From contig JBCCSZ010000060.1 in NCBI GenBank assembly GCA_039199225.1, forward strand, positions 1 through 29,170: DNA of 29,170 nucleotides, written 5' to 3'. This document shows positions 1 through 8,487 of this stretch, piece by piece. The position numbers were made by a program, and so were the translations under genes. This DNA comes from JBCCSZ01 sp039199225. Its GTDB lineage: Bacteria > Bacteroidota > Bacteroidia > Chitinophagales > Saprospiraceae. The notes under the pieces are model-generated. The model had not been told where the DNA came from, searched no databases, and was given only the letters and a program-made list of their open reading frames with translations. Every line of letters begins with the position of its first letter. The stretch's first letter is position 1.

Positions 1-699
1 CCCTTCTGTGATGTTCACCTTAATGAGGTAGCTCAAAAAGCCATGCAATTCGACACCAGAGTGGTTCGGGCCGGTCAGGCAACCGCCACGCAAAGCACAG
101 GTTGGCATGTCAAAATAGCGGCCATACTCCTGCACCATAATATCGGCAGCCACTTTGGAGGCTCCGAATAGAGAGTGCTTAGATTGATCGATGGTAAACG
201 ACTCCTTGATGCCACCGAAATATGCTTCATCGCCGTATTCCCAGCGGGTTTCTTTTTCAATCAAATTGAGCTTGTTCGGTGCATCTCCATAAACCTTGTT
301 GGTACTCATATGCGCAAAAGGAGATTCCGGGCAAAACTGACGGGCAGCCTCCAAGAGGTTTAGGGTTCCAACAGCGTTGACATCAAAGTCGTCGAAAGGG
401 CGAGAAGCGGCCAGGTCGTGGCTGGGTTGTGCTGCAGTGTGTGCGATGTGTGTTGGTCGGAGGGATTCAAACAATTCCAGCACAGCTTTGCGATCGCGAA
501 TGTCCAATTCGATGTGTTCAAAATGCTCACATTGCTTCAACAATTGCTGCTGATTCCAGCGGGTATCGCCCTTCGGACCAAAAAAATCGGCACGCATATT
601 ATTGTCTATGCCGTAGATCTTCCATCCCAGTTCGTTGAAATGGCGGACGACTTCCGAGCCGATGAGACCGGAAGAACCTGTTACTAAAAGCTTATTCAT
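1..699 (-). CDS. NAD-dependent epimerase/dehydratase (CDP-paratose 2-epimerase-like), partial
   Basis: This extended SDR has its C-terminus cut off by the left window edge; 233 codons are open, about two thirds of a usual 340-350 residue protein. The N-terminus carries the Rossmann nucleotide motif TGSSGLIGS (residues 7-15). Further on are STNKVYGD (about 134-141) and GGCLTGPNHSG near the visible end, a signature I associate with CDP-paratose/CDP-tyvelose 2-epimerase-like SDRs. It would act in the cytoplasm on a nucleotide-activated hexose. The position of the usual SDR YxxxK tyrosine is Phe178 (FGASK, Lys182), which may be a family trait. The ATG at 699 overlaps the stop of the upstream acyltransferase gene by 8 bp, so it belongs to the same polysaccharide operon. 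The exact substrate is not determinable; the SDR call itself is secure. Confidence 0.85.
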   Translation of the reverse strand, partial: MNKLLVTGSSGLIGSEVVRHFNELGWKIYGIDNNMRADFFGPKGDTRWNQQQLLKQCEHFEHIELDIRDRKAVLELFESLRPTHIAHTAAQPSHDLAASRPFDDFDVNAVGTLNLLEAARQFCPESPFAHMSTNKVYGDAPNKLNLIEKETRWEYGDEAYFGGIKESFTIDQSKHSLFGASKVAADIMVQEYGRYFDMPTCALRGGCLTGPNHSGVELHGFLSYLIKVNITEG

Positions 700-1324
700 T
701 GATCGTATGCTTTTTAAAAAATAAATGTTTAATGTTTTTCAACTCTTCAGGTGTCTTTTCCCACCACTTTAGACTGGAAATCTCCTGAATGGTTTCTTCG
801 TCGAATCGATAGCGAATGATCTTGGCAGGTATGCCTCCAATAATGGCGTAAGGAGGGACGTCTCTTGTCACGACCGCTCCGGCTCCAATGATGGCACCAT
901 TTCCGATGCTGACACCACTCAGGATGGTCGCACCATGGCCAATCCATACGTCGTTGCCGACTGTGATTTTATTGCTGTTGCTCAGTGTCAAGGGCTTCAG
1001 CTCACCATCAAATAACATTCGACCATTGTAGGTCGTCAGATATTCTGTAGGATGATTTCTGGAATGAAAGGAGACCTGCGCGCCAAACTGGCAATAGTTG
1101 CCGACCTCTACCTGTCCCCGAAAAAAGCACCTTGGCCCGAAGGTAGAATACTTTCCAATGGAAATACTACCAGAAAAAAAGCAACCCGAAGGGACCGTCA
1201 GTTCGTGAGCCGATTGCAATGCATCAATACCGATGGTATCGTAGCTGTAGATAATGTTTCCCTTCTTGAAAGGCTTCAGAAGATGGTAGACAATCTTGCG
1301 CCTTATTTTTTCAAAAAATTCCAT
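692..1324 (-). CDS. Hexapeptide-repeat (LbH) O-acyltransferase, CatB/Vat-like
   Basis: This is a left-handed beta-helix acyltransferase of 210 residues, probably acetylating a sugar hydroxyl from acetyl-CoA in the cytoplasm. Hexapeptide repeats run through the centre, and the typical C-terminal block is clear: VWIGHGATILSGVSIGNG, then GAGAVVTRDVPPYAIIGGIPAKIIRYRF-like sequence in overlapping form. The His of WIGHGA is the conserved position in this family. I place the start at the ATG at 1324; the same frame extends two codons upstream to a GTG at 1330. The gene lies between a methyltransferase and an SDR in the polysaccharide operon, which suggests an O-acetyl decoration of the repeat unit. 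The acyl group and acceptor cannot be read from sequence. Confidence 0.85.
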   Translation of the reverse strand: MEFFEKIRRKIVYHLLKPFKKGNIIYSYDTIGIDALQSAHELTVPSGCFFSGSISIGKYSTFGPRCFFRGQVEVGNYCQFGAQVSFHSRNHPTEYLTTYNGRMLFDGELKPLTLSNSNKITVGNDVWIGHGATILSGVSIGNGAIIGAGAVVTRDVPPYAIIGGIPAKIIRYRFDEETIQEISSLKWWEKTPEELKNIKHLFFKKHTINE

Positions 1325-1399
1325 ATTCACCTGATTTAAGCAGTATGTGGTAGCTGGTTAGACGTAAATTCTGCGATTCAGGATGCAAGGCGACCACTA

Positions 1400-2146
1400 T
1401 TATTTTCTGATAAAAACGGTGTAGTAATTAAATTTATCTCTAACATCCTTTTTCAAAATTTCGAATAGGTGGCTTTCTTCACAGTGGTACAGATGCCCGA
1501 TGCGCTTTTGAATCTGTTTAACAGTATACATCCTAATATCTACAACAATAACTTTGGGATAGTTGTGCTCACATATTCTGAAAATGTCCGTATTGATGTA
1601 TTCCGAATTTTGGACGTTGTTGATCTTCAGTGTAGGACCGTCGACAAAAACCAGATCAAAAGCTTGAGGGAATTCCTGTTTGACGTGAATTTCCGTTAAT
1701 TCTCCGCTTTGGTCAATCACTTTTTCACCATGCACCCAGTTGACTTTTTCCGGATCAATGCCGATGCCTTGAATGAGGCCCTTGGTATGTGCCATCCATT
1801 TTTCACTCTCCTCCACAGTCGTATGCTTCACCCCAGGATTCTCTGTGGCATATTTTGAAAAGGCATAAGTAGACACACCAGAACCAAATTCGATGGAAAC
1901 CTTCGGCTTGTATTCATTTAGAATTTGGTAGAGGCTGAACACCTTAAAATCCTGGAACTGCCGAACGTAGCCACCACCGCCATGAAAATGCTCCAACACC
2001 TTTCTGATTTGCTGAAAAGTCTCTGGATTATTTTTGATAGCATCCTGATACAATCTATTGACCTTCTTATTCTTCAGCCTATAATTGATGCTATTTGACA
2101 ACCTTTTAGGCGAAGTGATAACCGATATCGCATTTTTTAAATTCAT
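1400..2146 (-). CDS. Class I SAM-dependent methyltransferase-like protein
   Basis: This 248-residue protein has a Rossmann-like methyltransferase core. Motif I appears as SIEFGSGVST (about residues 84-93), followed by an acidic strand end at TVEESEKW (about 110-117) and the post-motif FDLVFVDGPT (about 163-172). That arrangement resembles Methyltransf_24-like proteins found in surface-glycan loci. A basic N-terminal stretch (residues 13-31) precedes the fold. It starts with ATG at 2146, 15 bp downstream of the flippase stop, so it is co-transcribed. A sugar O-methyltransferase is the likely role, but the acceptor is unknown and a non-sugar target is possible. Confidence 0.75.
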   Translation of the reverse strand: MNLKNAISVITSPKRLSNSINYRLKNKKVNRLYQDAIKNNPETFQQIRKVLEHFHGGGGYVRQFQDFKVFSLYQILNEYKPKVSIEFGSGVSTYAFSKYATENPGVKHTTVEESEKWMAHTKGLIQGIGIDPEKVNWVHGEKVIDQSGELTEIHVKQEFPQAFDLVFVDGPTLKINNVQNSEYINTDIFRICEHNYPKVIVVDIRMYTVKQIQKRIGHLYHCEESHLFEILKKDVRDKFNYYTVFIRK

Positions 2147-2161
2147 ATGACTGGTGTATGA

Positions 2162-3652
2162 TTAGAAATAATTCTTTATCAAAAACTTAGATACAATATT
2201 CAACAGTCGATCATTCTTGATGAAAGTCGACAAGGATTCCAAAAACGCTTCCGACCGAAGGTTGACCATCCCGTAAATGGCCAGTATGGTTCCTACAAAG
2301 CTCAAAATCAAAACGGTCAAATAGGACAAGTCCATTTGTTGAATCCACAAAAACAAGGGAATCAAAAGTAGGAACGGCAGGATGATTCTGATTCGCTCTT
2401 TTAAAAATTGCACAACCGATGTCCCCATAAAACGGAACCCCAAAACCATACAAACGGCATCCGACAGACTGGCAATGGTGATGAACACCAAACCATAATA
2501 AATGATGTCGAATTCGGCATAAGAGATAAAACCGAGAATTGGAACGATCACTGCAAAGGAATAAAGCGTCACCTTGGCCTTTAAATCTGGACGACCAAAA
2601 GAGGTCAAAATGCCATTGGTCGGATACAGCAAAATCTTTATAAAATAATAGATGATAAAAACCCGAAACAGGTTGATAGCACCGATCCATTTATCGCCAA
2701 AAACAAGCGGAATGATTTCCGAGGCCATCGTAAAAACCCAGATGACCAGCGGCGCAATCACCAAGCCCGATATAATGCCATAATGTTTGAACAGCCGAAG
2801 CAGGTAGTTTTGGTTGTCTTTGTTTTTAGCCATCAAGGACAACACCATGCTGCTCTGCGGCGCAATCAATGCATTGAAGGCATAACCCGCATAGTTGTTG
2901 GAAAACTGATAAATGCCCTGCTCCGTTTTACTGAAGTAAGAAGCGATGAATATCTTATCAACCTGCTTGGTAAAAAAGCCACCTGCTGTATTCAAAAACA
3001 AATGAAAGCCAAACTTCCGAATGGTCGAATAGGCATCCACCGAATCGCGGATCTCTGTTTTTTGGAGCAATTTTAAGTTGTGCCGAAACTTGATGATGGA
3101 GCTGAAAGAAAGATTTCCAATCACATTTCCCAGACTGAAAGTCAGGGGTCCGGCACCCAAAAGAGCAAAGGCTATCTTGGAAATACTCCCCGTTAAATCC
3201 CGGGCAAAGCCCGATAGTGAAATGGTCCGATAGTCCAGCGCTTTGGACAAAAAGGTTTCCTCCGGTTTGGAGATCAAGCCAATGAGAAACAAAAAGGAAG
3301 TAATAAAAAGCAGCACGGCCAGCATCTTATCCGAGTAGATGAAAATGTATAGGCCGATGGCATTCGTTGCGAGAAACAAAAGCGTGGACTGCAGTACGCG
3401 CAAATTAAAAACCTGCCGCAACAACTTTAGCTCATCTGCTCCTTCGTGGGATCGGTTTTGAATAAAATAAAACTCGTAACCACTGATGGAAAATAGGTTG
3501 ATAAAGCTAAAAATAATATTCAAGGTCAGCAGGTAGCCAAAGTCTTCCACCTTTAGAATTCTCGCCAGGACAATACTGGACACCAGCAACACCATTTTTG
3601 AAAACAGGCTGGAAAGAAGAATGTACTTTGCAGAAGATGCTCCTCCCTTCAC
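2162..3652 (-). CDS. wzx: Wzx-like polysaccharide repeat-unit flippase
   Basis: This 496-residue integral membrane protein has about 12-14 hydrophobic segments spread over its whole length, the usual size and topology of PST/MOP-superfamily flippases. It would move the undecaprenyl-diphosphate-linked repeat unit across the inner membrane. The N-terminus (SSLFSKMVLLVSSIVLARIL) and the following FGYLLTLNIIFSFINLFS are typical of this group. The start codon is GTG at 3652, overlapping the TGA of the upstream PIG-L gene in a GTGA junction, which indicates translational coupling. The presence of a Wzx argues for a Wzy-dependent route rather than an ABC exporter. No wzy is visible in the window. 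Confidence 0.87.
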   Translation of the reverse strand: MKGGASSAKYILLSSLFSKMVLLVSSIVLARILKVEDFGYLLTLNIIFSFINLFSISGYEFYFIQNRSHEGADELKLLRQVFNLRVLQSTLLFLATNAIGLYIFIYSDKMLAVLLFITSFLFLIGLISKPEETFLSKALDYRTISLSGFARDLTGSISKIAFALLGAGPLTFSLGNVIGNLSFSSIIKFRHNLKLLQKTEIRDSVDAYSTIRKFGFHLFLNTAGGFFTKQVDKIFIASYFSKTEQGIYQFSNNYAGYAFNALIAPQSSMVLSLMAKNKDNQNYLLRLFKHYGIISGLVIAPLVIWVFTMASEIIPLVFGDKWIGAINLFRVFIIYYFIKILLYPTNGILTSFGRPDLKAKVTLYSFAVIVPILGFISYAEFDIIYYGLVFITIASLSDAVCMVLGFRFMGTSVVQFLKERIRIILPFLLLIPLFLWIQQMDLSYLTVLILSFVGTILAIYGMVNLRSEAFLESLSTFIKNDRLLNIVSKFLIKNYF

Positions 3653-4572
3653 GCAGTCACTATTTCCTTTTCCAACTCCTTCATGTTGCGGACATACTGA
3701 TCGTCTCCTCTATAAATTTGCTCCTTATTTGTCAGGAAAAATTTCTCGACCAGTCCCAGGTATTCCTCATGTGGCAAACCAAAATAAAGCTCCGCAAAAT
3801 CCGCTCCTTTCAAAAACTTGGAGTTGTAGGCATTCAAGCCTTTGGTAATGTGCGGATAATCTTTAAAAGACTGATTCTGCGACTCAAAGCAAGTGATCAT
3901 TTCAGTCTTCCGATCTATTTCTTTCGTAATGTCAATGGCGATGTTCGGATAGAGGTGATTGTGTACTTCGTAGCCCCAGATTTCGCAATCGCCCTTCCAG
4001 GGTTTCCGACGATGGGCCAAGTAGAGCATGTGGTTGGCCAGCCGGTGCTTCACCGGCGTATCTAGGAACCAAGGAACCAGTATAAGATCGGGATTAAGCC
4101 GATGTATGTAGGCCGATAGCTCCTTGACATTCTCCAAACTGATGGTCGGACGGATATTCGACACCTTCATCTGGTGGAAGCTCGCACCGATGTAAGAGAG
4201 GGCTTTCTTGGCCTCCTTGTTGCGAAGCTCGACCGATTCAGCCACCGATATACCAAGATTGTTTTGTGCACCGTCGGTTGTATACAACACGTGGAGATTC
4301 GCTCCTTTGGCTGCCAGTTTCAGCAACAAGCCGCCTGCTCCAATGCTTTCATCATCCTGATGTGGCGACAAAACCAGCACATTTCGGTAGTTCTCCAAAT
4401 TTGGCTGTACAGGTATCAAGTCGAACTGAAAGAAGGTTGTGCTAAATACTTTTTCCAACACCCCAAGATCATTGATGCTGCTCCAATCTTGCACCAAAAA
4501 GTGATACGAACTGTCTGTTGCCAGGAAGTTGGCCAACTTGCGCTTTATACCGTTTTTCAATCTTGTAACCAA
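3649..4572 (-). CDS. PIG-L family N-deacetylase
   Basis: This is a zinc-dependent deacetylase of the PIG-L/LmbE family, predicted to remove an N-acetyl group from an amino sugar. The metal motif is LSPHQDDESIGAGG (His71, Asp73, Asp74 counted from the listed start; the classic form is HPDDE). A second family segment is VLYTTDGAQN, and PWFLDTPVKHRLANH further on carries the C-terminal His region (HxxxNH). The longest frame starts at a TTG at 4572. A second TTG at 4560 would overlap the sulfotransferase stop as TTGA, matching the GTGA and ATGA junctions elsewhere in the operon, so 4560 is a serious alternative start. A deacetylase beside a sulfotransferase raises the possibility of N-sulfation after deacetylation, though this is only inference. 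Confidence 0.83.
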   Translation of the reverse strand: MVTRLKNGIKRKLANFLATDSSYHFLVQDWSSINDLGVLEKVFSTTFFQFDLIPVQPNLENYRNVLVLSPHQDDESIGAGGLLLKLAAKGANLHVLYTTDGAQNNLGISVAESVELRNKEAKKALSYIGASFHQMKVSNIRPTISLENVKELSAYIHRLNPDLILVPWFLDTPVKHRLANHMLYLAHRRKPWKGDCEIWGYEVHNHLYPNIAIDITKEIDRKTEMITCFESQNQSFKDYPHITKGLNAYNSKFLKGADFAELYFGLPHEEYLGLVEKFFLTNKEQIYRGDDQYVRNMKELEKEIVTA

Positions 4573-5558
4573 ACCGATAAGTCTTTACCGAGCATTTGCT
4601 CCAATTTCTGAATGTGTGGCCTGTACAACGCCTGAAGCTTTGCCCGGGTGGCCTCCTTCATCTTAAAGCTTTCTTTACTCTTGCGAAAAGGCTTGGACAA
4701 CAAGAGCATCATCCGACGCCGTTTGTAGACATTCTTCCGGTAGAGCCTCCGGGATACCTTCGAAATCAACCAGAAGTACTTAGCTTCCAAGGCACCCAAT
4801 GCAGGATACTTTTTAAAGATTTCGCGCGGAACAGTCGCCCAATTTCGATTGAACTGCTTTTCGACATTATCGAATCCTTGCGCATCGTCGACCTCCAAAA
4901 AGTTGTAGACCTCCTTCATGTATTTCTGCGGCTCACGCCTCGACTCCTCCAAAATCAATACATAGACTTGCTCCGGTGCAAAGGTCCGATAGAGGCGTTC
5001 CAGGCTCTCATCGTAAAACCCTCTGCTGACATAAGACAGATGATTGCGCGCATAGTCGCTTTTTTCGATCCGCCCCTGCTCCGCTTCAATCGCTTCTTCG
5101 AAGCTCAATTGCTCCCGACCCTTGCCCCGCTCATTCCAATACATCGACCAGGCCCGCTCCACAGGGTTTCTGAGGGTAATCAGCAATTTAATGTCCGGAA
5201 AATACTCCTTGATCCGCTGGTGGCTGTGTGTCCAGAAAAAGTAATCCGCACTCTTTTCTCCTATGGCGCTTTGTGCCTCAGATGCTTCGCGGAACTTGTC
5301 AATATACGCCGCCTTTGAGTGTTCCTCTCCCCATCGATCATAGTCCACTGCACCTTCCAACCACTCCATTCGACCGACCAACTCCTTGTCGATAAAGTAA
5401 CCGATGTCCATATGTGGATGCAAAAAAATACCAGGATGGGCTTGCATCCATCGGGCCAGGGTCGTTGTTCCGCTCCGCCGCTCACCGATCACCAAAAAGT
5501 TGGGTTGTCGGGTTTCAGTTGACAGGCTGGACGTAGCTGCCTTGATTGTTTCGCTCAT
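4557..5558 (-). CDS. PAPS-dependent sulfotransferase (Sulfotransfer_1-like)
   Basis: This 333-residue enzyme is predicted to transfer sulfate from PAPS to a carbohydrate. The 5'-phosphosulfate-binding loop is FLVIGERRSGTTTLARWM (residues 21-38), and the 3'-phosphate-binding segment is LLITLRNPVERAWSMYW (about 125-141, with Arg130 and Ser138). The size and both motifs match the heparan/NodH-like sulfotransferase group, and no membrane segment is seen, so it should work in the cytoplasm. The only Met near the N-terminus is at 5558, giving an unusually long 44-bp overlap with the preceding gene; the motif begins only 20 residues later, so the start cannot move far. It implies that the locus makes a sulfated glycan. 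Confidence 0.88.
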   Translation of the reverse strand: MSETIKAATSSLSTETRQPNFLVIGERRSGTTTLARWMQAHPGIFLHPHMDIGYFIDKELVGRMEWLEGAVDYDRWGEEHSKAAYIDKFREASEAQSAIGEKSADYFFWTHSHQRIKEYFPDIKLLITLRNPVERAWSMYWNERGKGREQLSFEEAIEAEQGRIEKSDYARNHLSYVSRGFYDESLERLYRTFAPEQVYVLILEESRREPQKYMKEVYNFLEVDDAQGFDNVEKQFNRNWATVPREIFKKYPALGALEAKYFWLISKVSRRLYRKNVYKRRRMMLLLSKPFRKSKESFKMKEATRAKLQALYRPHIQKLEQMLGKDLSVWLQD

Positions 5559-6969
5559 TGGTTGTGTTGTTTATCGCACGGATGGTCTCTGCAATGACTG
5601 GCGTCTTGAAGTCTTCATTCCCCGTACACTGCTCTTCGATCGTCTTCTGACGATTGGCCATATTAAAGGACGGTTGTTCCAAGTATTTTTGGCTCACAGC
5701 TGTCAGCTCTTCGTAAGACGAAACCACGCTGACCCCTCCTATGGCAATCAGTTTTTTCAAGTGGGTGTAGTCGATCAAACGGCGGGCGGACGCCCAGTAG
5801 GACAACTCGGCATCTCCATCGAAGGACGTCAGGACGACCGGTACGCCGCACATCAAAGCATCGATGCTCAGGGTGCTGCCCGAATTATAGCTGATCGAAG
5901 CACCGACGAGCAGTTGGGACAAACGCTCCATGTCTTTTTGTCGGATGCTCCAAGGCATTTTACTTTTTACCAAGTCTGGAAAGTCTACCCGAACCCTGCC
6001 GCTGTGGAGGGCCTTCAATCTCGGAAGCCAAGATTGGTCTGCCATGCTTCCTTGGACGTTCTGAGGATGCGGGCGGATGATCAACTGGATGTCTTTTCCA
6101 AAGACATCTTCTTTGACCGACTTGGCCAGCCACTCGACAATGTCGATTTCCTTTGGCGCAAAGCGCGGCGAACTCATTCCAAAAAAAAGATACGGTCTCG
6201 AAGGGTCCAAGCCCAATTCTTTTAAATAGGGTGCCGGATTGGGTGCTTGACGACTGCGGACATGCAGATCAAAATGAGGAACCCCTTGCGCATGTATTTT
6301 TTCCTTTGGAATCTGATAATACTCCATCAACTCACGCTCCATGATCGGTCCCCAGGCAATGTATTCGTCGGCCAAGGCCGGGAAGTGTCCTTTACAGCTG
6401 ATGTTGTCCCAGCTCAATAGGTGGATGACCGTCTTAATGCCTTGCTCGTTGGCCGCTTTGAGCATCATAGCTTCCGACAGATTGACCGGATAGGTAGAGA
6501 TGAATACGCTTGGATCGATTTTCTCTAACAGCTGTGCCGCCTCGGGCGACTCCAATTGTTTTTCTTCTCTTCTCTTGTACAAATCTTTCAGTCCGGGCCA
6601 CCATTTTCTCAAATTGTGAAAAAACATCAGCAAGCGAGGACGGATGTGCCGCCAGGGATTGCGCCCTTTGGTAAAGCGGGTGGCATAGATGTGTTTTTCC
6701 CAGAGCGCCGGATTCTTCCGGATGTCTTCCAGAAAGTATTTGCGCGCCTCCATGTACTGGCTGGTCCAGAAGTTGGAAGCCGGATTGAATTCGTATAGGT
6801 CGACCCCATGCTTTTCACAGTAGGTTCTCAGGTTGTCGTCTTCCTCGTCGGGAGCGATCAAGGCCACCTTCTTTTTGCCATCCGCCACCAATAAGCCCAG
6901 GAGATTGGTTTGAATAATCATCCGAGCGGCAAATCCGTGAGATACGATGTAGGCTATATCCGTCTTCAT
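5515..6969 (-). CDS. GT-B-fold transferase-like protein (candidate glycosyl- or nonulosonate transferase)
   Basis: This 484-residue protein resembles the broad CDP-glycerol glycerophosphotransferase/GT-B group found in surface-glycan loci. Visible features are SWDNIS (about 186-191), AWGPIMERELMEYY (205-218), GVPHFD (229-234), a C-terminal nucleotide-site motif IIRPHP (297-302) and SISYNSGSTLSIDAL (358-372) followed by CGVPVV. An HP motif plus a Ser-rich motif occurs in bacterial sialyltransferases as well as in TagF-like enzymes. An acidic stretch, APDEEDDN, lies at 39-46. It begins with ATG at 6969 in an ATGA overlap with the methyltransferase. It is the only transferase of this type in the window and stands close to neuA. 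Whether the donor is CMP-nonulosonate or something else is not shown. Confidence 0.65.
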   Translation of the reverse strand: MKTDIAYIVSHGFAARMIIQTNLLGLLVADGKKKVALIAPDEEDDNLRTYCEKHGVDLYEFNPASNFWTSQYMEARKYFLEDIRKNPALWEKHIYATRFTKGRNPWRHIRPRLLMFFHNLRKWWPGLKDLYKRREEKQLESPEAAQLLEKIDPSVFISTYPVNLSEAMMLKAANEQGIKTVIHLLSWDNISCKGHFPALADEYIAWGPIMERELMEYYQIPKEKIHAQGVPHFDLHVRSRQAPNPAPYLKELGLDPSRPYLFFGMSSPRFAPKEIDIVEWLAKSVKEDVFGKDIQLIIRPHPQNVQGSMADQSWLPRLKALHSGRVRVDFPDLVKSKMPWSIRQKDMERLSQLLVGASISYNSGSTLSIDALMCGVPVVLTSFDGDAELSYWASARRLIDYTHLKKLIAIGGVSVVSSYEELTAVSQKYLEQPSFNMANRQKTIEEQCTGNEDFKTPVIAETIRAINNTTNERNNQGSYVQPVN

Positions 6970-7811
6970 TCTTTATCAGCTATCAGTAAGAAACACAGAT
7001 CAAAAAGACTACTGGTCTGCAAGGTCAACGTCTTATTTTTCTTGAAAGTGCGGTAATACCATTTATACCAAGACAGCGTAAATTCATTTCCAGAACTTCC
7101 ATCCGGATTGATTTTCCAGTAGGGGTTGTACGGAATGCACTGAACGTTTTTGTAGCCTATTTTTTTACAAATATCAATGTAGAATTCAGGACGATAATCG
7201 GTCCGGTTGATGTTTCCACCATCCTTTTTATTGCTGGGCAATGCTTGCTTGACCAGTTTTTTTGCCAAGCCCAGTGGGTTGAGAAAAAGGCGTTGGAAAA
7301 AAGATTTATAAAATGGCTGAACCGGTACGATCGGCATGTAGATCATGCCTCCTTTTGTCAATAAGCGGAAGGCTTCCTCCAGGGTGGGTGTCGGATCGTC
7401 AAAATGCTCCAACAAGCCGATGTTGTAAATACAATCGAAAGATGCTGCCGAGAGGTTTGTTCGTTCTACGTTTTCCAGAATCATCTTCGGCATGGGCAGC
7501 TTGTAGTGGTTGAAGCTGTAGGAAGCCACCTTAAAGCCCTGCTCCGCCAGATCGACCATCGTCAAATCCGTGTAACCCTCCTTCGCAAGGTACATCGTAG
7601 TGGTACCTCTACCCGACCCCAGCTCACAAAAGGCAGTATACGATTTGTCCTTGATCAAATTCAATAGGTCGATCGCGTATCCTTTCTGCCAAAACTGATA
7701 GATGTTGGTAGGTTCCTTTTCGGTATAGTAGGGATTGAGGGTTTTCTCCTCCGACTGGTTCTTCCACACCTCATTCCAACCTTCAAAGCTTCCTTTTGCT
7801 TTACTTTCCAT
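6966..7811 (-). CDS. Class I SAM-dependent methyltransferase
   Basis: This 281-residue protein has the classic Methyltransf_11/25-type core: motif I FCELGSGRGTTTMYL (residues 61-75), acidic strand end MVDLAEQG (85-92), motif II/III region FDCIYNIGLLEHFDDP and RLLTKGGMIYM. The IYNIGLLEHF segment is typical of small-molecule methyltransferases. It starts with ATG at 7811, overlapping the neuA stop by 11 bp, and ends in an ATGA overlap with the next gene, so it is part of the tightly coupled operon. A likely role is methylation of a sugar or of the nonulosonic acid. The acceptor is unknown. Confidence 0.82.
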   Translation of the reverse strand: MESKAKGSFEGWNEVWKNQSEEKTLNPYYTEKEPTNIYQFWQKGYAIDLLNLIKDKSYTAFCELGSGRGTTTMYLAKEGYTDLTMVDLAEQGFKVASYSFNHYKLPMPKMILENVERTNLSAASFDCIYNIGLLEHFDDPTPTLEEAFRLLTKGGMIYMPIVPVQPFYKSFFQRLFLNPLGLAKKLVKQALPSNKKDGGNINRTDYRPEFYIDICKKIGYKNVQCIPYNPYWKINPDGSSGNEFTLSWYKWYYRTFKKNKTLTLQTSSLFDLCFLLIADKE

Positions 7812-8487
7812 TTTTATTCAAGATAAATTCTGCAAATTCAAAATCAATGGGATCGTTGATGTCGATCGAACGCTCCCGAGGCATTTCGTAGCCCAGGCAT
7901 TTGTCTCCAATAATCTTCCGATCTTTGATCGTCGCAATGGAAGAGACATAAACAGAGCAGTTGCGGACATATAATTCAGGAAGCTCGTGGGCTGCCATTC
8001 GGCCACCTTCTTCTTCCCAAAAGGGTTTTAATACTTGTTCTTCCATCCGCTTGAGTTTCACCGGGTGGATGGCATGGTCCAGCTTCATCACCGAGACAGC
8101 AGAATCAGCCTGGCCGCCGTACAGCATGCGAATGGTATTGTCAATATCAGCGCCCGTTGTAAAAGGGGAAGTCGGCTGAATGATGACAGTATAGTCAAAG
8201 GACTTTCCCAATTGATCGAGGGCGTGTTCGACATAAGTGATGGCCGGTGCGCGATCACCAGATATTTCCTCTGGGCGGCGGAGGGCATGTACATTCGGAT
8301 AATCTGCTCCAATGTTTAGGATGTCTTCATCGTCAGAGCTGAGTACCCAGTCTGTAATTTCTGTCGACTGAAGAGCAGCCTCAATCGCGTAGCGAACCAA
8401 CTCCTTCCCTGCCAGCTTTTTCTTATTCTTGCCTGGAACCCGCTTGGAGCCTGCCCTGGCCGGAATAATGCCCAATATGTTATACAA
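7801..8487 (-). CDS. neuA: CMP-N-acylneuraminate cytidylyltransferase (CMP-sialic acid synthetase)
   Basis: This enzyme activates a nonulosonic acid with CTP to give the CMP-sugar donor. The signature GIIPARAGSKRVPGKNKK lies at the extreme N-terminus, followed by WVLSSDDEDI, IIQPTSPFTTGADI and a C-terminal ERSIDINDPIDFEFAEFIL, all hallmark NeuA/NeuA-like segments. With the start chosen here the protein has 228 residues, the normal length of the single-domain enzyme. The frame is open to a TTG at 8616, but residues 1-43 of that version lie over the coding region of the upstream dehydrogenase and match nothing in the family. I therefore prefer TTG 8487, 6 codons before the motif and overlapping the dehydrogenase stop. 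Neu5Ac, Leg or a related acid could be the substrate. Confidence 0.88.
   Translation of the reverse strand: MYNILGIIPARAGSKRVPGKNKKKLAGKELVRYAIEAALQSTEITDWVLSSDDEDILNIGADYPNVHALRRPEEISGDRAPAITYVEHALDQLGKSFDYTVIIQPTSPFTTGADIDNTIRMLYGGQADSAVSVMKLDHAIHPVKLKRMEEQVLKPFWEEEGGRMAAHELPELYVRNCSVYVSSIATIKDRKIIGDKCLGYEMPRERSIDINDPIDFEFAEFILNKNGK

Noticed and set aside
5404..6225. A 273-codon plus-strand frame opposite the GT-B-like gene and the sulfotransferase
   Set aside because: It covers two well-supported minus-strand genes and encodes no recognisable motif.
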